This document shows positions 1 through 6,093 of a DNA stretch of 7,152 nt, piece after piece. The notes beneath the pieces were generated by a model. It did no database searches, was not told the DNA's origin, and was given only the letters and a program-made list of their open reading frames with translations. Source of the DNA: Lachnoclostridium sp. UBA933 (lineage in GTDB: Bacteria > Bacillota > Clostridia > Lachnospirales > Lachnospiraceae); contig DBDL01000002.1 of NCBI GenBank assembly GCA_002293545.1, positions 9,710 through 16,861 on the forward strand, in the 5' to 3' direction. The translations under genes and the position numbers were made by a program. Position 1 is the first letter of the stretch. The number at the start of each line of letters is the position of its first letter.

Positions 1-1
1 G

Positions 2-481
2 GGAAGATTTTCGTTTGAAGGGTTTTTGCCCGCCAATAAAAAAGAGCGGAATAAAATACTGGAACAGCTAAAAACCTCAGAAAAGCCGGCTGTATTTTAT
101 GAAGCCCCGCACCGGGTACGGAAGACATTACAGATATTCTCCGAAACGGTCGGCGGGAACCGGAAAGTTTCCGTATGCAGGGAGCTGACAAAGAAATATG
201 AAGAAATTTTATTATTTACGATAGAAGAAGCGATAGCATATTATCAAAAAACCGCACCCCGCGGCGAGTTTGTTCTGGTACTGGACGGAGCTGACCAAGA
301 AAAAGCCGCTGCGGAGAGCAGGGCAAAGTGGAAAGAGCTGTCCCCCGAACAGCATGTGGACTATTATATAAAACAGGGACTCCCAAGAAAAGAAGCAATG
401 AAAATGGCGGCTAAGGACAGAGGTGTGTCCAAGAGAGAACTATATTCCGAATTGATAGGAAAGGACTTTTTCTTAAATTAA
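2..481 (+). CDS. rsmI: 16S rRNA (cytidine-1402-2'-O)-methyltransferase RsmI, 3' part
   Basis: This is the C-terminal 159 residues of RsmI, which uses S-adenosylmethionine to methylate the 2'-O of C1402 in the decoding centre of 16S rRNA. The frame is open from base 2, so the gene runs in from outside the window. About 120 N-terminal residues are missing, judging by the family's usual length of about 280. Visible signatures are FSFEGFLPANKKER, the family motif FYEAPHR, then CRELTKKYEE and GEFVLVLDG, the usual order of the second half of the tetrapyrrole-methylase-type fold. The last 45 residues form the helical tail seen in Firmicute RsmI proteins. The TTG at base 26 is internal and is not a start. 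The stop is followed at once by a terminator, and abrB lies convergent beyond it, an arrangement also known from Bacillus. The identification is firm. Confidence 0.93.
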   Translation, partial: GRFSFEGFLPANKKERNKILEQLKTSEKPAVFYEAPHRVRKTLQIFSETVGGNRKVSVCRELTKKYEEILLFTIEEAIAYYQKTAPRGEFVLVLDGADQEKAAAESRAKWKELSPEQHVDYYIKQGLPRKEAMKMAAKDRGVSKRELYSELIGKDFFLN

Positions 482-510
482 AAAGAGGAGTCTAGGGGAA
501 CTCCTCTTTT
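481..510. terminator. Shared rho-independent terminator between rsmI and abrB
   Basis: A perfect 11-bp inverted repeat (AAAAGAGGAGT at 481-491, ACTCCTCTTTT at 500-510) encloses an 8-base loop. It begins at the last base of the rsmI stop codon. Read rightwards it ends in four U. Read leftwards, for abrB, it ends in TTTTTAATTT. It therefore probably ends both converging transcripts. Confidence 0.85.
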
Positions 511-526
511 CGTAAGGAATATATGA

Positions 527-781
527 TCATATTAAGCCAGCAAGCGTTGCCAATTCTTTAATCGATTGTGCGGATACTTTAAATCCCTTATAATCGATTA
601 AATCATCTCCCGAACCCGTAAATACGTCTGTGGGTACCCTTTTCATCAGAATGATCTTTTCGTCCTCAATGTAAATCTCCAGATAGTCGCGTTTCCCAAT
701 TCCCAGGGAGCGTCTTAATTCAATCGGTAACGTAATCCTCCCTAAGTTGTCTAATTGTCTGCTAATTCCTGTGTCTTTCAT
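527..781 (-). CDS. abrB: AbrB-family transition-state regulator
   Basis: This 84-residue DNA-binding protein closely matches AbrB/SpoVT N-terminal domains. The swapped-hairpin domain covers roughly residues 4-50, with GISRQLDNLGRITLPIELRR, SLGI and LEIYIEDEKIILMKR. ELRR places arginines at 23 and 24, the positions needed for DNA binding in Bacillus AbrB. Residues 51-84 (TDVFTGSGDDLIDYKGFKVS onward) fit the multimerisation tail but are more divergent and slightly short (the Bacillus protein is about 94-96 residues). Known family members hold stationary-phase and sporulation genes off during growth. The start is supported by AAGGAGA (788-794 complement), 6 bases upstream. Convergent with rsmI, as in Bacillus, and divergent from spmA. 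A strong sigma-A-type promoter with two Spo0A-like boxes lies upstream, suggesting the classical Spo0A-represses-abrB circuit. The family is certain; orthology to Bacillus AbrB is likely. Confidence 0.92.
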   Translation of the reverse strand: MKDTGISRQLDNLGRITLPIELRRSLGIGKRDYLEIYIEDEKIILMKRVPTDVFTGSGDDLIDYKGFKVSAQSIKELATLAGLI

Positions 782-804
782 GTCACATCTCCTTCATGCA
801 AATA

Positions 805-856
805 TTGTCGATTTATGTATCTTCTTGTAAGGTATGATATCACGGTAAATCGACAA
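805..856. promoter_or_regulatory. Pair of inverted Spo0A-box-like sites at the abrB promoter
   Basis: TTGTCGATTTA (805-815) and its exact reverse complement TAAATCGACAA (846-856) form an 11-bp inverted repeat with 30 bases between the arms. Each arm contains TGTCGAT, one base from the Spo0A box TGTCGAA. One arm lies between -35 and -10, the other just downstream of the predicted start. That is a placement suited to repression. In Bacillus, phosphorylated Spo0A represses abrB through two boxes near its promoter. The repeat is seen directly; its use by Spo0A is inferred. It could alternatively be an AbrB autoregulatory site. Confidence 0.55.
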
Positions 857-862
857 AGTCAA
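834..862 (-). promoter_or_regulatory. abrB sigma-A-type promoter
   Basis: On the minus strand, TTGACT (857-862) and TATCAT (834-839) are separated by exactly 17 bases; each hexamer matches consensus at 5 of 6. The predicted transcript start is near 827, giving a leader of about 45 bases before the abrB ATG. One of the two inverted TTGTCGATTTA arms lies in the spacer. Confidence 0.75.
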
Positions 863-960
863 TAATCATATTAAAAAAAATTATAAAATCTTTGTTAAAA
901 AGTCTTTTTTTCCGGTAAACCATCATATATTCTTATAACCTTGATGCAAAGGGTAAGTAT

Positions 961-1548
961 ATGCTTAATTATTTATGGGGAGTCATTATTATTGTTGGCA
1001 TTGTGGTTGCCGCCTTTATGGGAACATTGGGTGACCTTGGCTCATCTGCTTTAGAATCTTCCAAGGAAGCCGTTATGTTATGTATCACCATGCTGGGAGT
1101 TATGTCGCTCTGGACAGGATTGATGAACATTGCAAAAGAGTCGGGTATGATCGCAGGCTTGACAAAATTGCTGAAACCAGTATTGAAGTTTTTATTCCCC
1201 GATATTCCGAGGAATCATATTGTCAATGAGTATATTTCTTCAAATATGATTGCAAATATGCTGGGGTTGGGATGGGCGGCTACGCCGCTTGGTTTGAAGG
1301 CAATGAAAGAGTTAAAGGAGCTGAATCGGAATAAGTCAGTTGCGAGTTGTGACATGTGTACGTTTTTGATTGTGAATATCTCGTCATTACAGTTAATTCC
1401 GATTAATATTATTGCATTCCGAAGTCAGTACGGGTCGGTGAATCCGGCGGGGATTGTGCTGACGGCACTGATTGCCACAGCGATTTCGACGGCGGCAGGG
1501 GTGGTGTTTAGTGTGGTGGCGAGGAAGGTTTCAGGGAACCGGGGGTAA
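961..1548 (+). CDS. spmA: Spore maturation protein A (SpmA)
   Basis: This is a 195-residue membrane protein, the length of Bacillus SpmA (196). Known SpmA acts with SpmB in spore core dehydration and heat resistance; the fold is the 'nucleoside recognition/Gate' domain. Hydrophobic segments lie at about 5-22, 37-58, 129-154 and 163-187. The signature stretch is at 79-115: FPDIPRNH followed by SSNMIANMLGLGWAATPLG, the family's hallmark N..G.G.AATP.G. The start ATG has a modest AAAGGG 7 bases upstream. No convincing sigma-E, sigma-G or sigma-A promoter could be found in 782-960. The gene normally precedes spmB, but here the next gene is argC on the other strand. Base composition shifts within the gene: the last 140 bases are clearly GC-richer than the start. 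The function call is firm, the regulation unknown. Confidence 0.9.
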   Translation: MLNYLWGVIIIVGIVVAAFMGTLGDLGSSALESSKEAVMLCITMLGVMSLWTGLMNIAKESGMIAGLTKLLKPVLKFLFPDIPRNHIVNEYISSNMIANMLGLGWAATPLGLKAMKELKELNRNKSVASCDMCTFLIVNISSLQLIPINIIAFRSQYGSVNPAGIVLTALIATAISTAAGVVFSVVARKVSGNRG

Positions 1549-1588
1549 AAATATTCTTTGACGGAAAAGGAAACCTACATTGTCCGGG

Positions 1589-1616
1589 CTTTATGCAATA
1601 ATTTTATTACATAAAG
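1589..1616. terminator. Weak AT-rich hairpin between convergent spmA and argC
   Basis: CTTTATG (1589-1595) pairs with CATAAAG (1610-1616), and the inside (AATAA/TTATT) continues the stem after one mismatch. It lies 41 bases after spmA and about 90 bases past argC, where a terminator would be expected. It lacks a GC-rich stem and a clean U run, so function is uncertain. Confidence 0.3.
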
Positions 1617-1705
1617 GTTATTTATTATGTTTATAAATATGTATGCCCTGATAATTTGACACACAAACAAAGCCGGTATGCCAAGTGCTGGTGTTATTTC
1701 AGTTA

Positions 1706-2662
1706 TTACAAAACACCGAGCTGCAATCCTTTATCTTCTTCACAGCCTGTTACAATATTAAAGCATTGGACTGCCGCTCCGGAAGCACCCTTTCCTAAAT
1801 TATCAAACTGTGATGTCAGCAGAATCCTGTCTGAATTGCCGGTTACATATATTCTCATACCGTCCCAGCCGGAACATATATTACCGCCTATAAAGTCCCT
1901 GTATTCTGCCTCAATACCATATGGCATTACATGGATAAATTTCTGGTTCGCATAGTAATCGGTCATAAGCTGATGTATTTCAAGCGGAGCCGGCTTATCT
2001 TTTAGGTATTCCGTATAAAGAGGGAGAGAGGTTACCATACCGCTGTAATAATCCGCTATAATCGGGGTAAACAGCGGTTCTCTTTGTAATCCCGTTATTT
2101 TTTTCATTTCTTTTAAATGCTTGTGCTGTTGACTTAATGCATACTCACGGGGTGCGTCAAATTCAGCGGAACGATTTTTATCCTCATATTCGGAAATCCT
2201 TTGTTTCCCGCCGCCGCTGTATCCGGTAAGGGAAACGATACTGACCGGATAACCCGGATCAAGAATCCCAAGGGATTTTAAAGGATAGGCTAAAGAAACA
2301 AAGCCGGTTGCATGGCAGCCCGGTACGGAAATCCGTTTGCTTTCCCGAATCTTTTTTCTTTGCGACGGGTTTAGTTCCGGGAAACCATATGTCCAGCCGC
2401 CGGCAGTTCTGTGCGCGGTAGAGGCATCAATAACGGTTACATTTTCGTTTTCTATAAATGAAACAGATTCTCTTGCCGCATCATCAGGAAGACAAAGGAA
2501 GGTGACATCGGAGTGGTTTATTATTTTTTTTCGTTCATTGACATCCTTTCTTAAATCAGAAGAAATATTCAATAATTCAATATCGTCACGGTTCTGAAAG
2601 CGTTCAAAAATACTAAGACCTGTGGTACCTGCGCTCCCGTCAATAAATACTTTTGTTTTCAT
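1706..2662 (-). CDS. argC: N-acetyl-gamma-glutamyl-phosphate reductase, type 2 (ArgC)
   Basis: ArgC performs the third step of arginine synthesis: NADPH reduction of N-acetylglutamyl-5-phosphate to the semialdehyde. The 318-residue length fits the short type 2 subfamily. The N-terminal Rossmann region has FIDGSAGTTGLSIFER (6-21). The catalytic cysteine is Cys116 in SVPGCHATGF (112-121). QQHKHLKEM (178-186) supplies the histidine expected as general base (His180 or His182). The closing NLGKGASGAAVQ (288-299) is the conserved C-terminal cofactor-side motif. The ATG is preceded by AGGAGAA with 8 bases spacing. No other arginine gene is adjacent, so it appears to be transcribed alone from its own promoter. 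That promoter carries an ARG-box-like palindrome over the -10. The protein looks intact. The identification is firm; arginine-dependent repression is inferred. Confidence 0.93.
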   Translation of the reverse strand: MKTKVFIDGSAGTTGLSIFERFQNRDDIELLNISSDLRKDVNERKKIINHSDVTFLCLPDDAARESVSFIENENVTVIDASTAHRTAGGWTYGFPELNPSQRKKIRESKRISVPGCHATGFVSLAYPLKSLGILDPGYPVSIVSLTGYSGGGKQRISEYEDKNRSAEFDAPREYALSQQHKHLKEMKKITGLQREPLFTPIIADYYSGMVTSLPLYTEYLKDKPAPLEIHQLMTDYYANQKFIHVMPYGIEAEYRDFIGGNICSGWDGMRIYVTGNSDRILLTSQFDNLGKGASGAAVQCFNIVTGCEEDKGLQLGVL

Positions 2663-2724
2663 AGTATTCTTTCTCCTAACTGTCCGGATCAGTATCCAGT
2701 GTTTTCTGTAAACGGTAAATCAAG

Positions 2725-2742
2725 TATGATTATCATATCATA
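2725..2742. promoter_or_regulatory. ARG-box-like operator over the argC -10
   Basis: The 18-base element TATGATATGATAATCATA (minus strand) overlaps the -10 and start site. It keeps TGA and TCA at the exact positions of the ArgR/AhrC ARG box (TGAAT-WWWW-ATTCA), with 4 mismatches elsewhere. It also contains the near-perfect palindrome TATGATTATCATA on the plus strand. ArgR repression of argC is established in Firmicutes; its use here is inferred. Confidence 0.5.
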
Positions 2743-2765
2743 ATATTTTTCTGATCATAAGTCAA
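2737..2765 (-). promoter_or_regulatory. argC sigma-A-type promoter
   Basis: Minus-strand TTGACT (2760-2765) and TATGAT (2737-2742) are separated by exactly 17 bases. The predicted start is near 2730, about 68 bases before the argC ATG. The promoter lies between the downstream end of the broken peptidase gene and argC, so argC does not depend on readthrough from that gene. Confidence 0.75.
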
Positions 2766-2811
2766 TTGATTTCCTGTAAAATGAAATAGCAAGGATAACA
2801 ATATACAACAA

Positions 2812-4669
2812 TTACCTGTGCCTTACCCGGATAATAACCTTTGCCTTCTTCTTGCCTTCTTCTGTTATGCAGGTAATAACAGCCCTGCCTTTTTTCCGTG
2901 CTGTTACCTTGCCTGCCGCAGACACTTTGGCGATGGATGGTTTACTTGATTTCCATGTTACTTTTTTATGTGAAGCATTGGGCGGGGATATTACCGGGTG
3001 CAGCTTTACTGATTTTTTCGGGTTAAGTTTGAAGGATTTACGGTTCAGTTTGATTTTTTTGACTGCTTTGCCGTTTACATATATTCTGCAAACCGCCTTT
3101 TTCCCGTTTGTCTTGGCGGTAATGACGGACTTGCCCTTTTTTAACCCCGTTACTTTTCCGGCAGAAGATACTCTTGCGACGGACGGCTTGCTTGATTTCC
3201 ATGTGACCTTATTGATTGCCGCATTTGCGGGAGAGATAGCGGCGTGCAGTGTTACGGATTTTTTAGCCTTGATGACGGCGGCAGTTTTATTCAGTGTTAT
3301 TTTTTTAACGGCAGCCGCAGGTAATACGGGTTTCGGTGTTACCTTGGCAATAGTTTGCGCCGCGCCGTTTACAGTAACTGCACAGGCTGCGGTATGATTG
3401 CCTTCAACGGTTGTTACCGTTATGACGGCAATGCCTGAACGGAGTGCGGTCACTTTCCCCTGCTCATCTACGGTGACTGCCGCCGGATTGCTGCTTACCC
3501 ATATCACATCCTTAATGGTTGCATTTGCGGGGCTTATGGCGGCTTTCAATACCGTGCCGGCACCCGCATTAAGGGAAAGAGCGGTTTTGTCAAGAGAGAT
3601 ACTGTCGATAGGAGCTGCGATAGGAGCAGAATATGCTTTTATGGGTAAATTGTCATAATCATAAATCGTTCCAAAAACCGGAACACGAATATCGGGGCTT
3701 CGTTGGATTTCGGCAACGATTTCTTTCCAATCCTGCCAATTCCCTTCTGAAAATACAAAGCTTTCACCTGTGTTGATGATACCGACAGCGTAGTTCGTAT
3801 AATGATTACCAATGCTGTTAGCATATCCCATGCCGGCTTGATTGAGTGCATTATCCGCAATGATTTTGTAGCCGTCCTCTGCCTGCTGTGTCACAATGAC
3901 CGAATAGGACTGTCCCTTATTGATAAAAAATTCTTCATTAAGCCGGATACGGTGATATCCGCCATAAGGGTAGGTTTCGCTGACGGTCGTCAGAAGCGTG
4001 CCGTCTTTTGGATTTTTATACCCTTCTTTCAGGCGGTAAAGCTCATAAGTTACTTTCGTATTCGGATTGCCTGTTTCACAGGAAAAGGATCGTACAAACT
4101 GAGCCTCCCTGGCGGCAAACACATTTGCCATAGAAACAGGTTCGGGAACACTGACGGAAGTTACACCGCTTGAAGGCATGTAATCATACTGGTCAATCAG
4201 GAAACGTTCTTCCTGCTGTCCGCCGTCTTCCGTATAAAAATCAAATGACTCGGCAAAGCTGATGCTTTTATCATAATAGGACAGGTAAAAATAACCCTCC
4301 CCATCAATACCCCAGCCGCCCGGCATATAATTGGGAAAAGGCTCACTAATGCCGCCCCAACTGTTTTTGACGATCCAAGCGCCGTTGCCGGGAGGCTGTT
4401 TGCCGGAAATAAAATGACCGCTGTTGTACGAGTCGTCCCATCCGACAATCGTCACAACATGGTTTGACGGAACCATTTCATAAGTATAGTGTGACCATGT
4501 ATCAAGGCTGATATAGTTTGACGGATTCAACTGACCCGGAAGCGAAGTGTCGGCACAGAAAGAAACGGCGACGGCACGTCCGGCAAGCAGTTCACCCTTG
4601 TAACAGTATCAGTAAGATGTTTATAATCCGTGCCGGATATCTTGCTTTAGATGATGATGTTTTGTTCAT
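2812..4669 (-). pseudogene. Secreted C1 (papain-like) cysteine peptidase with lectin-like and Big_2 domains, internally deleted
   Basis: An ATG at 4669, with AAAGGA about 10 bases upstream, begins a short frame: basic residues MNKTSSSKARYPAR, then IINILLILL, like the start of a signal peptide. It stops at TGA 4594-4592. The peptidase resumes in another frame, open from 4608 to the stop at 2812. It starts with KGELLAGRAVAVSF, which belongs to the second half of a C1 domain. Numbered from the TTG at 4530, the catalytic His is H24 (SNHVVTIVGWDD) and the Asn is N56 (GAWIVKNSWG). The Gln and Cys part (typically Q-G-x-CWAF) is absent. A lectin-like beta domain follows (about 115-295), then three bacterial Ig-like Big_2 domains (308-388, 408-487, 490-570) and a very basic end. 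Intact relatives are exported surface or secreted proteases. An internal deletion with frame change is the simplest reading, so the gene should be inactive. The roughly 600 remaining codons contain no other stop, suggesting a recent event or an assembly error. Confidence 0.85.
2815..3309 (-). repeat. Tandem Big_2 domain repeats, 246-base period
   Basis: The last two Big_2 domains of the broken peptidase are close copies: both contain KVTWKSSKPS and GKVT, and both have I(S)P.NA. At the DNA level CTTGATTTCCATGT recurs exactly at 2945-2958 and 3191-3204, 246 bases (82 codons) apart. The first Big_2 domain (about 3367-3609) is clearly more divergent. Confidence 0.8.
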
Positions 4670-4736
4670 AATGGATTCATCCTTTCTTTGTACATGCCCT
4701 TATGCTTTCAAATATTATATTTACAGCATAAACTAT

Positions 4737-4753
4737 GCCCGTTTAGTCCGGGC
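4737..4753. repeat. Small GC-rich hairpin upstream of the broken peptidase
   Basis: GCCCG (4737-4741) pairs with CGGGC (4749-4753) around a 7-base loop. No U run follows on either strand, so it is not a clear terminator. It lies about 70 bases upstream of the peptidase ATG and may sit in that gene's promoter or leader. Confidence 0.35.
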
Positions 4754-4822
4754 TCAAATAACTCAATAAAAATATATGACGGCAGCACCAAAAAGGTGTG
4801 AAAAGGGATAGGTAAATCCGGT

Positions 4823-4837
4823 TAAAATCTGATTTTA
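4823..4837. promoter_or_regulatory. 15-base palindrome, possible operator
   Basis: TAAAATCTGATTTTA is a perfect inverted repeat with 7-base arms and a single central base. It stands alone between the broken peptidase (minus) and the LytTR gene (plus). Its symmetry fits a dimeric repressor site, but no regulator can be named. Confidence 0.35.
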
Positions 4838-4924
4838 GAATGTAGAGCAGATTGATTTATGATTTGTCAAAGAAAAAATACCAAAATGAAATTACTATAA
4901 TAGACAACACTAAATATAATTAAC

Positions 4925-4933
4925 TGATATAAT
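4925..4933 (+). promoter_or_regulatory. Candidate extended -10 promoter
   Basis: TGATATAAT is a perfect extended -10 element on the plus strand. There is no good -35 at 16-18 bases. It could give a longer transcript leading to the LytTR gene, but a better-formed promoter lies downstream at 5036-5064. Confidence 0.3.
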
Positions 4934-5035
4934 GGCTTTATTTCTACAAAAATTTCCTGCCCGTAATCGCCATAACCCCTATAAGAACGCTATTGTTTCA
5001 ATATTTTTACATTGTCATATGTCGATATATTAATG

Positions 5036-5064
5036 TTGAAACCAGTAATAATATAGGGTATTAT
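5036..5064 (+). promoter_or_regulatory. Promoter of the LytTR regulator gene
   Basis: TTGAAA (5036-5041) and TATTAT (5059-5064) are separated by exactly 17 bases, with a predicted start near 5071. The resulting leader of about 150 bases includes a 25-codon ORF and ends in the strong ribosome site of the regulator gene. A palindrome and a 21-base-spaced direct repeat overlap the promoter. Confidence 0.7.
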
Positions 5065-5073
5065 AGTAATACA
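5043..5073. promoter_or_regulatory. Palindrome and 21-base-spaced repeats over the LytTR gene promoter
   Basis: GTATTA-TAG-TAATAC (5058-5072) is a 15-base inverted repeat covering the -10 and start site. AGTAATA also occurs as a direct repeat at 5044-5050 and 5065-5071, exactly 21 bases apart. LytTR proteins bind 9-base direct repeats spaced by about 12 bases, the same period. Placement between -35 and +1 would favour repression or autoregulation. The function is inferred. Confidence 0.4.
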
Positions 5074-5121
5074 TGTTTCGTCAAATTATTTCAATGAAAG
5101 GAAGGTGAATATCATAATCAT

Positions 5122-5199
5122 ATGGAAACATATCAATTAATGGCAGCAGTGGGCATCACATATCACCAAAGGAAGAAGGAAAAGGAAAGAAAAAACTAA
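5122..5199 (+). CDS. Possible 25-residue peptide upstream of the LytTR gene
   Basis: A short frame begins METYQLMAAVGITYHQ and ends in a highly basic RKKEKERKN tail. It lies in the LytTR leader, 22 bases before that gene's start codon. The nearest ribosome site (GGAAGGTG, ending near 5107) is about 15 bases from the ATG, too far to be ideal, and there is no better in-frame start because a TGA lies upstream. There is no cysteine, signal peptide or AgrD-like region. The lysine/glutamate tail is encoded by an all-purine tract (5168-5195), so it may simply be a low-complexity leader. Location before a quorum-sensing-type regulator is the only argument for a peptide gene. I do not recognise it. 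Confidence 0.2.
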   Translation: METYQLMAAVGITYHQRKKEKERKN

Positions 5200-5221
5200 T
5201 AAAACGAAAAGGAGCAATAAA

Positions 5222-5995
5222 TTGTATAAGATAATAATTTGCGATAATGACGAAAATTACATTAAAAAGTTAAAAAAGACAATTTTAACATGTTGCACGA
5301 GCAAAAGAAATGTTCAATTTCTTGAATACTTTGACGGAACGGAATTATTAAAAAATTTACCTTCACCAAAGGAGGCATGGGCTGTTTTTTTGGACGCTAA
5401 GATGGAAGATTCAAAAGGAAAGCAAGTAGACGTATTACTGCGGAATAAAAAATATGACGGAACATTGGTATTATACTCCGAAAACGATGCACCTACGGCT
5501 GAAATGATCAAGATTTCTCCCTATCGTTATTTATCAAAAATGATGTCAGATAAAAAATTAGAAGAAGAAATAGGCGAGATTATTGCAGAAATGGACCGGA
5601 ACATAGCGTTGCTTTCGATCGAAGCTTCTTATCAAAGAGAAAAGGTGTTTTTAAGGACAACGGATATCGTATATTTCACACACCATCGGAAAGGCAGTGT
5701 CATTCATCTGACAAAAGAAGGGCAAAAGCGTTATACAGAAGGGAATGTCATTACAACACTTGGGTTTAAAGAGTTATTGGAAGTTCTGTATCCTGTTGGA
5801 TTTATCATTCCGCATAACAGCTATCTGGTGAACTTAAAATTTGTAACAAAATACAACGTACAGAGTGAAATCTTTGAACTGGACAGCAAAATATTTCCTA
5901 TATCAAGAAAAAACATATCATCATTTGCAGAGGAACTGCGTGAATTTAAGAATGGTGAGCTAAAAAAGCAGTATTTTCAAATTCGCCATGAATGA
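5222..5995 (+). CDS. AgrA/ComE-like response regulator with LytTR DNA-binding domain
   Basis: A 257-residue two-domain regulator. The receiver domain (about 1-122) has the acidic pocket at D8 and D10 (ICDNDENY), the likely phosphorylated aspartate D58 in AVFLDAK, S86 at the end of beta-4 (VLYSEN), and Y103/K106 in YRYLSK. A LytTR domain follows (about 133-238), with the hallmark PHNSYLVNLKFV (197-208) and FPISRKN (225-231). Such proteins bind paired direct repeats and usually control peptide signalling, toxins, bacteriocins or surface proteins, after phosphorylation by an HPK10-type sensor kinase. No kinase is in this window, so it is an orphan here. The start is TTG: AAAAGGAG ends 7 bases upstream and no ATG is near. 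It has its own promoter at 5036. Possible targets are itself and the secreted protein at 6340. The family is certain, the target unknown. Confidence 0.9.
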   Translation: MYKIIICDNDENYIKKLKKTILTCCTSKRNVQFLEYFDGTELLKNLPSPKEAWAVFLDAKMEDSKGKQVDVLLRNKKYDGTLVLYSENDAPTAEMIKISPYRYLSKMMSDKKLEEEIGEIIAEMDRNIALLSIEASYQREKVFLRTTDIVYFTHHRKGSVIHLTKEGQKRYTEGNVITTLGFKELLEVLYPVGFIIPHNSYLVNLKFVTKYNVQSEIFELDSKIFPISRKNISSFAEELREFKNGELKKQYFQIRHE

Positions 5996-6093
5996 TTTCC
6001 TAATAAATATATATGGATAAAAGATGATTGATACAGGATGATTATATATGTAATACGGGATGGTAAATAGTAACATTAGAAGTCAGTCAAAAA

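Noticed and set aside
921..931. CATCATA and CATATATT upstream of spmA as sigma-F/G or sigma-E -10 elements
   Set aside because: No matching -35 at the required spacing for either factor, so the hits are not better than chance in AT-rich DNA.
1688..1720. Hairpin GCTGGTGTT / AACACCGAGC spanning the argC stop as a terminator
   Set aside because: One bulge, long loop and no T run in either direction; partly inside coding sequence.
1656..1955. Plus-strand open frame opposite the argC 3' end
   Set aside because: Antisense shadow of argC, no ribosome site and no recognisable protein.
842..2721. Identical 10-mer ACGGTAAATC in the abrB (842-851) and argC (2712-2721) upstream regions
   Set aside because: It sits at different positions relative to the two promoters and the genes have no shared logic; likely coincidence.
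2852..3658. Plus-strand open frames opposite the Big_2 region
   Set aside because: They mirror the repeated Big_2 coding on the minus strand and have no ribosome site or family signature.
4518..4769. Plus-strand frame over the start of the broken peptidase
   Set aside because: It runs through the signal-peptide start and the hairpin on the opposite strand, with no ribosome site; minus-strand homology explains the region.
5020..5026. TGTCGAT upstream of the LytTR promoter as a Spo0A box
   Set aside because: A single imperfect 7-mer with no partner; weaker than the abrB pair.
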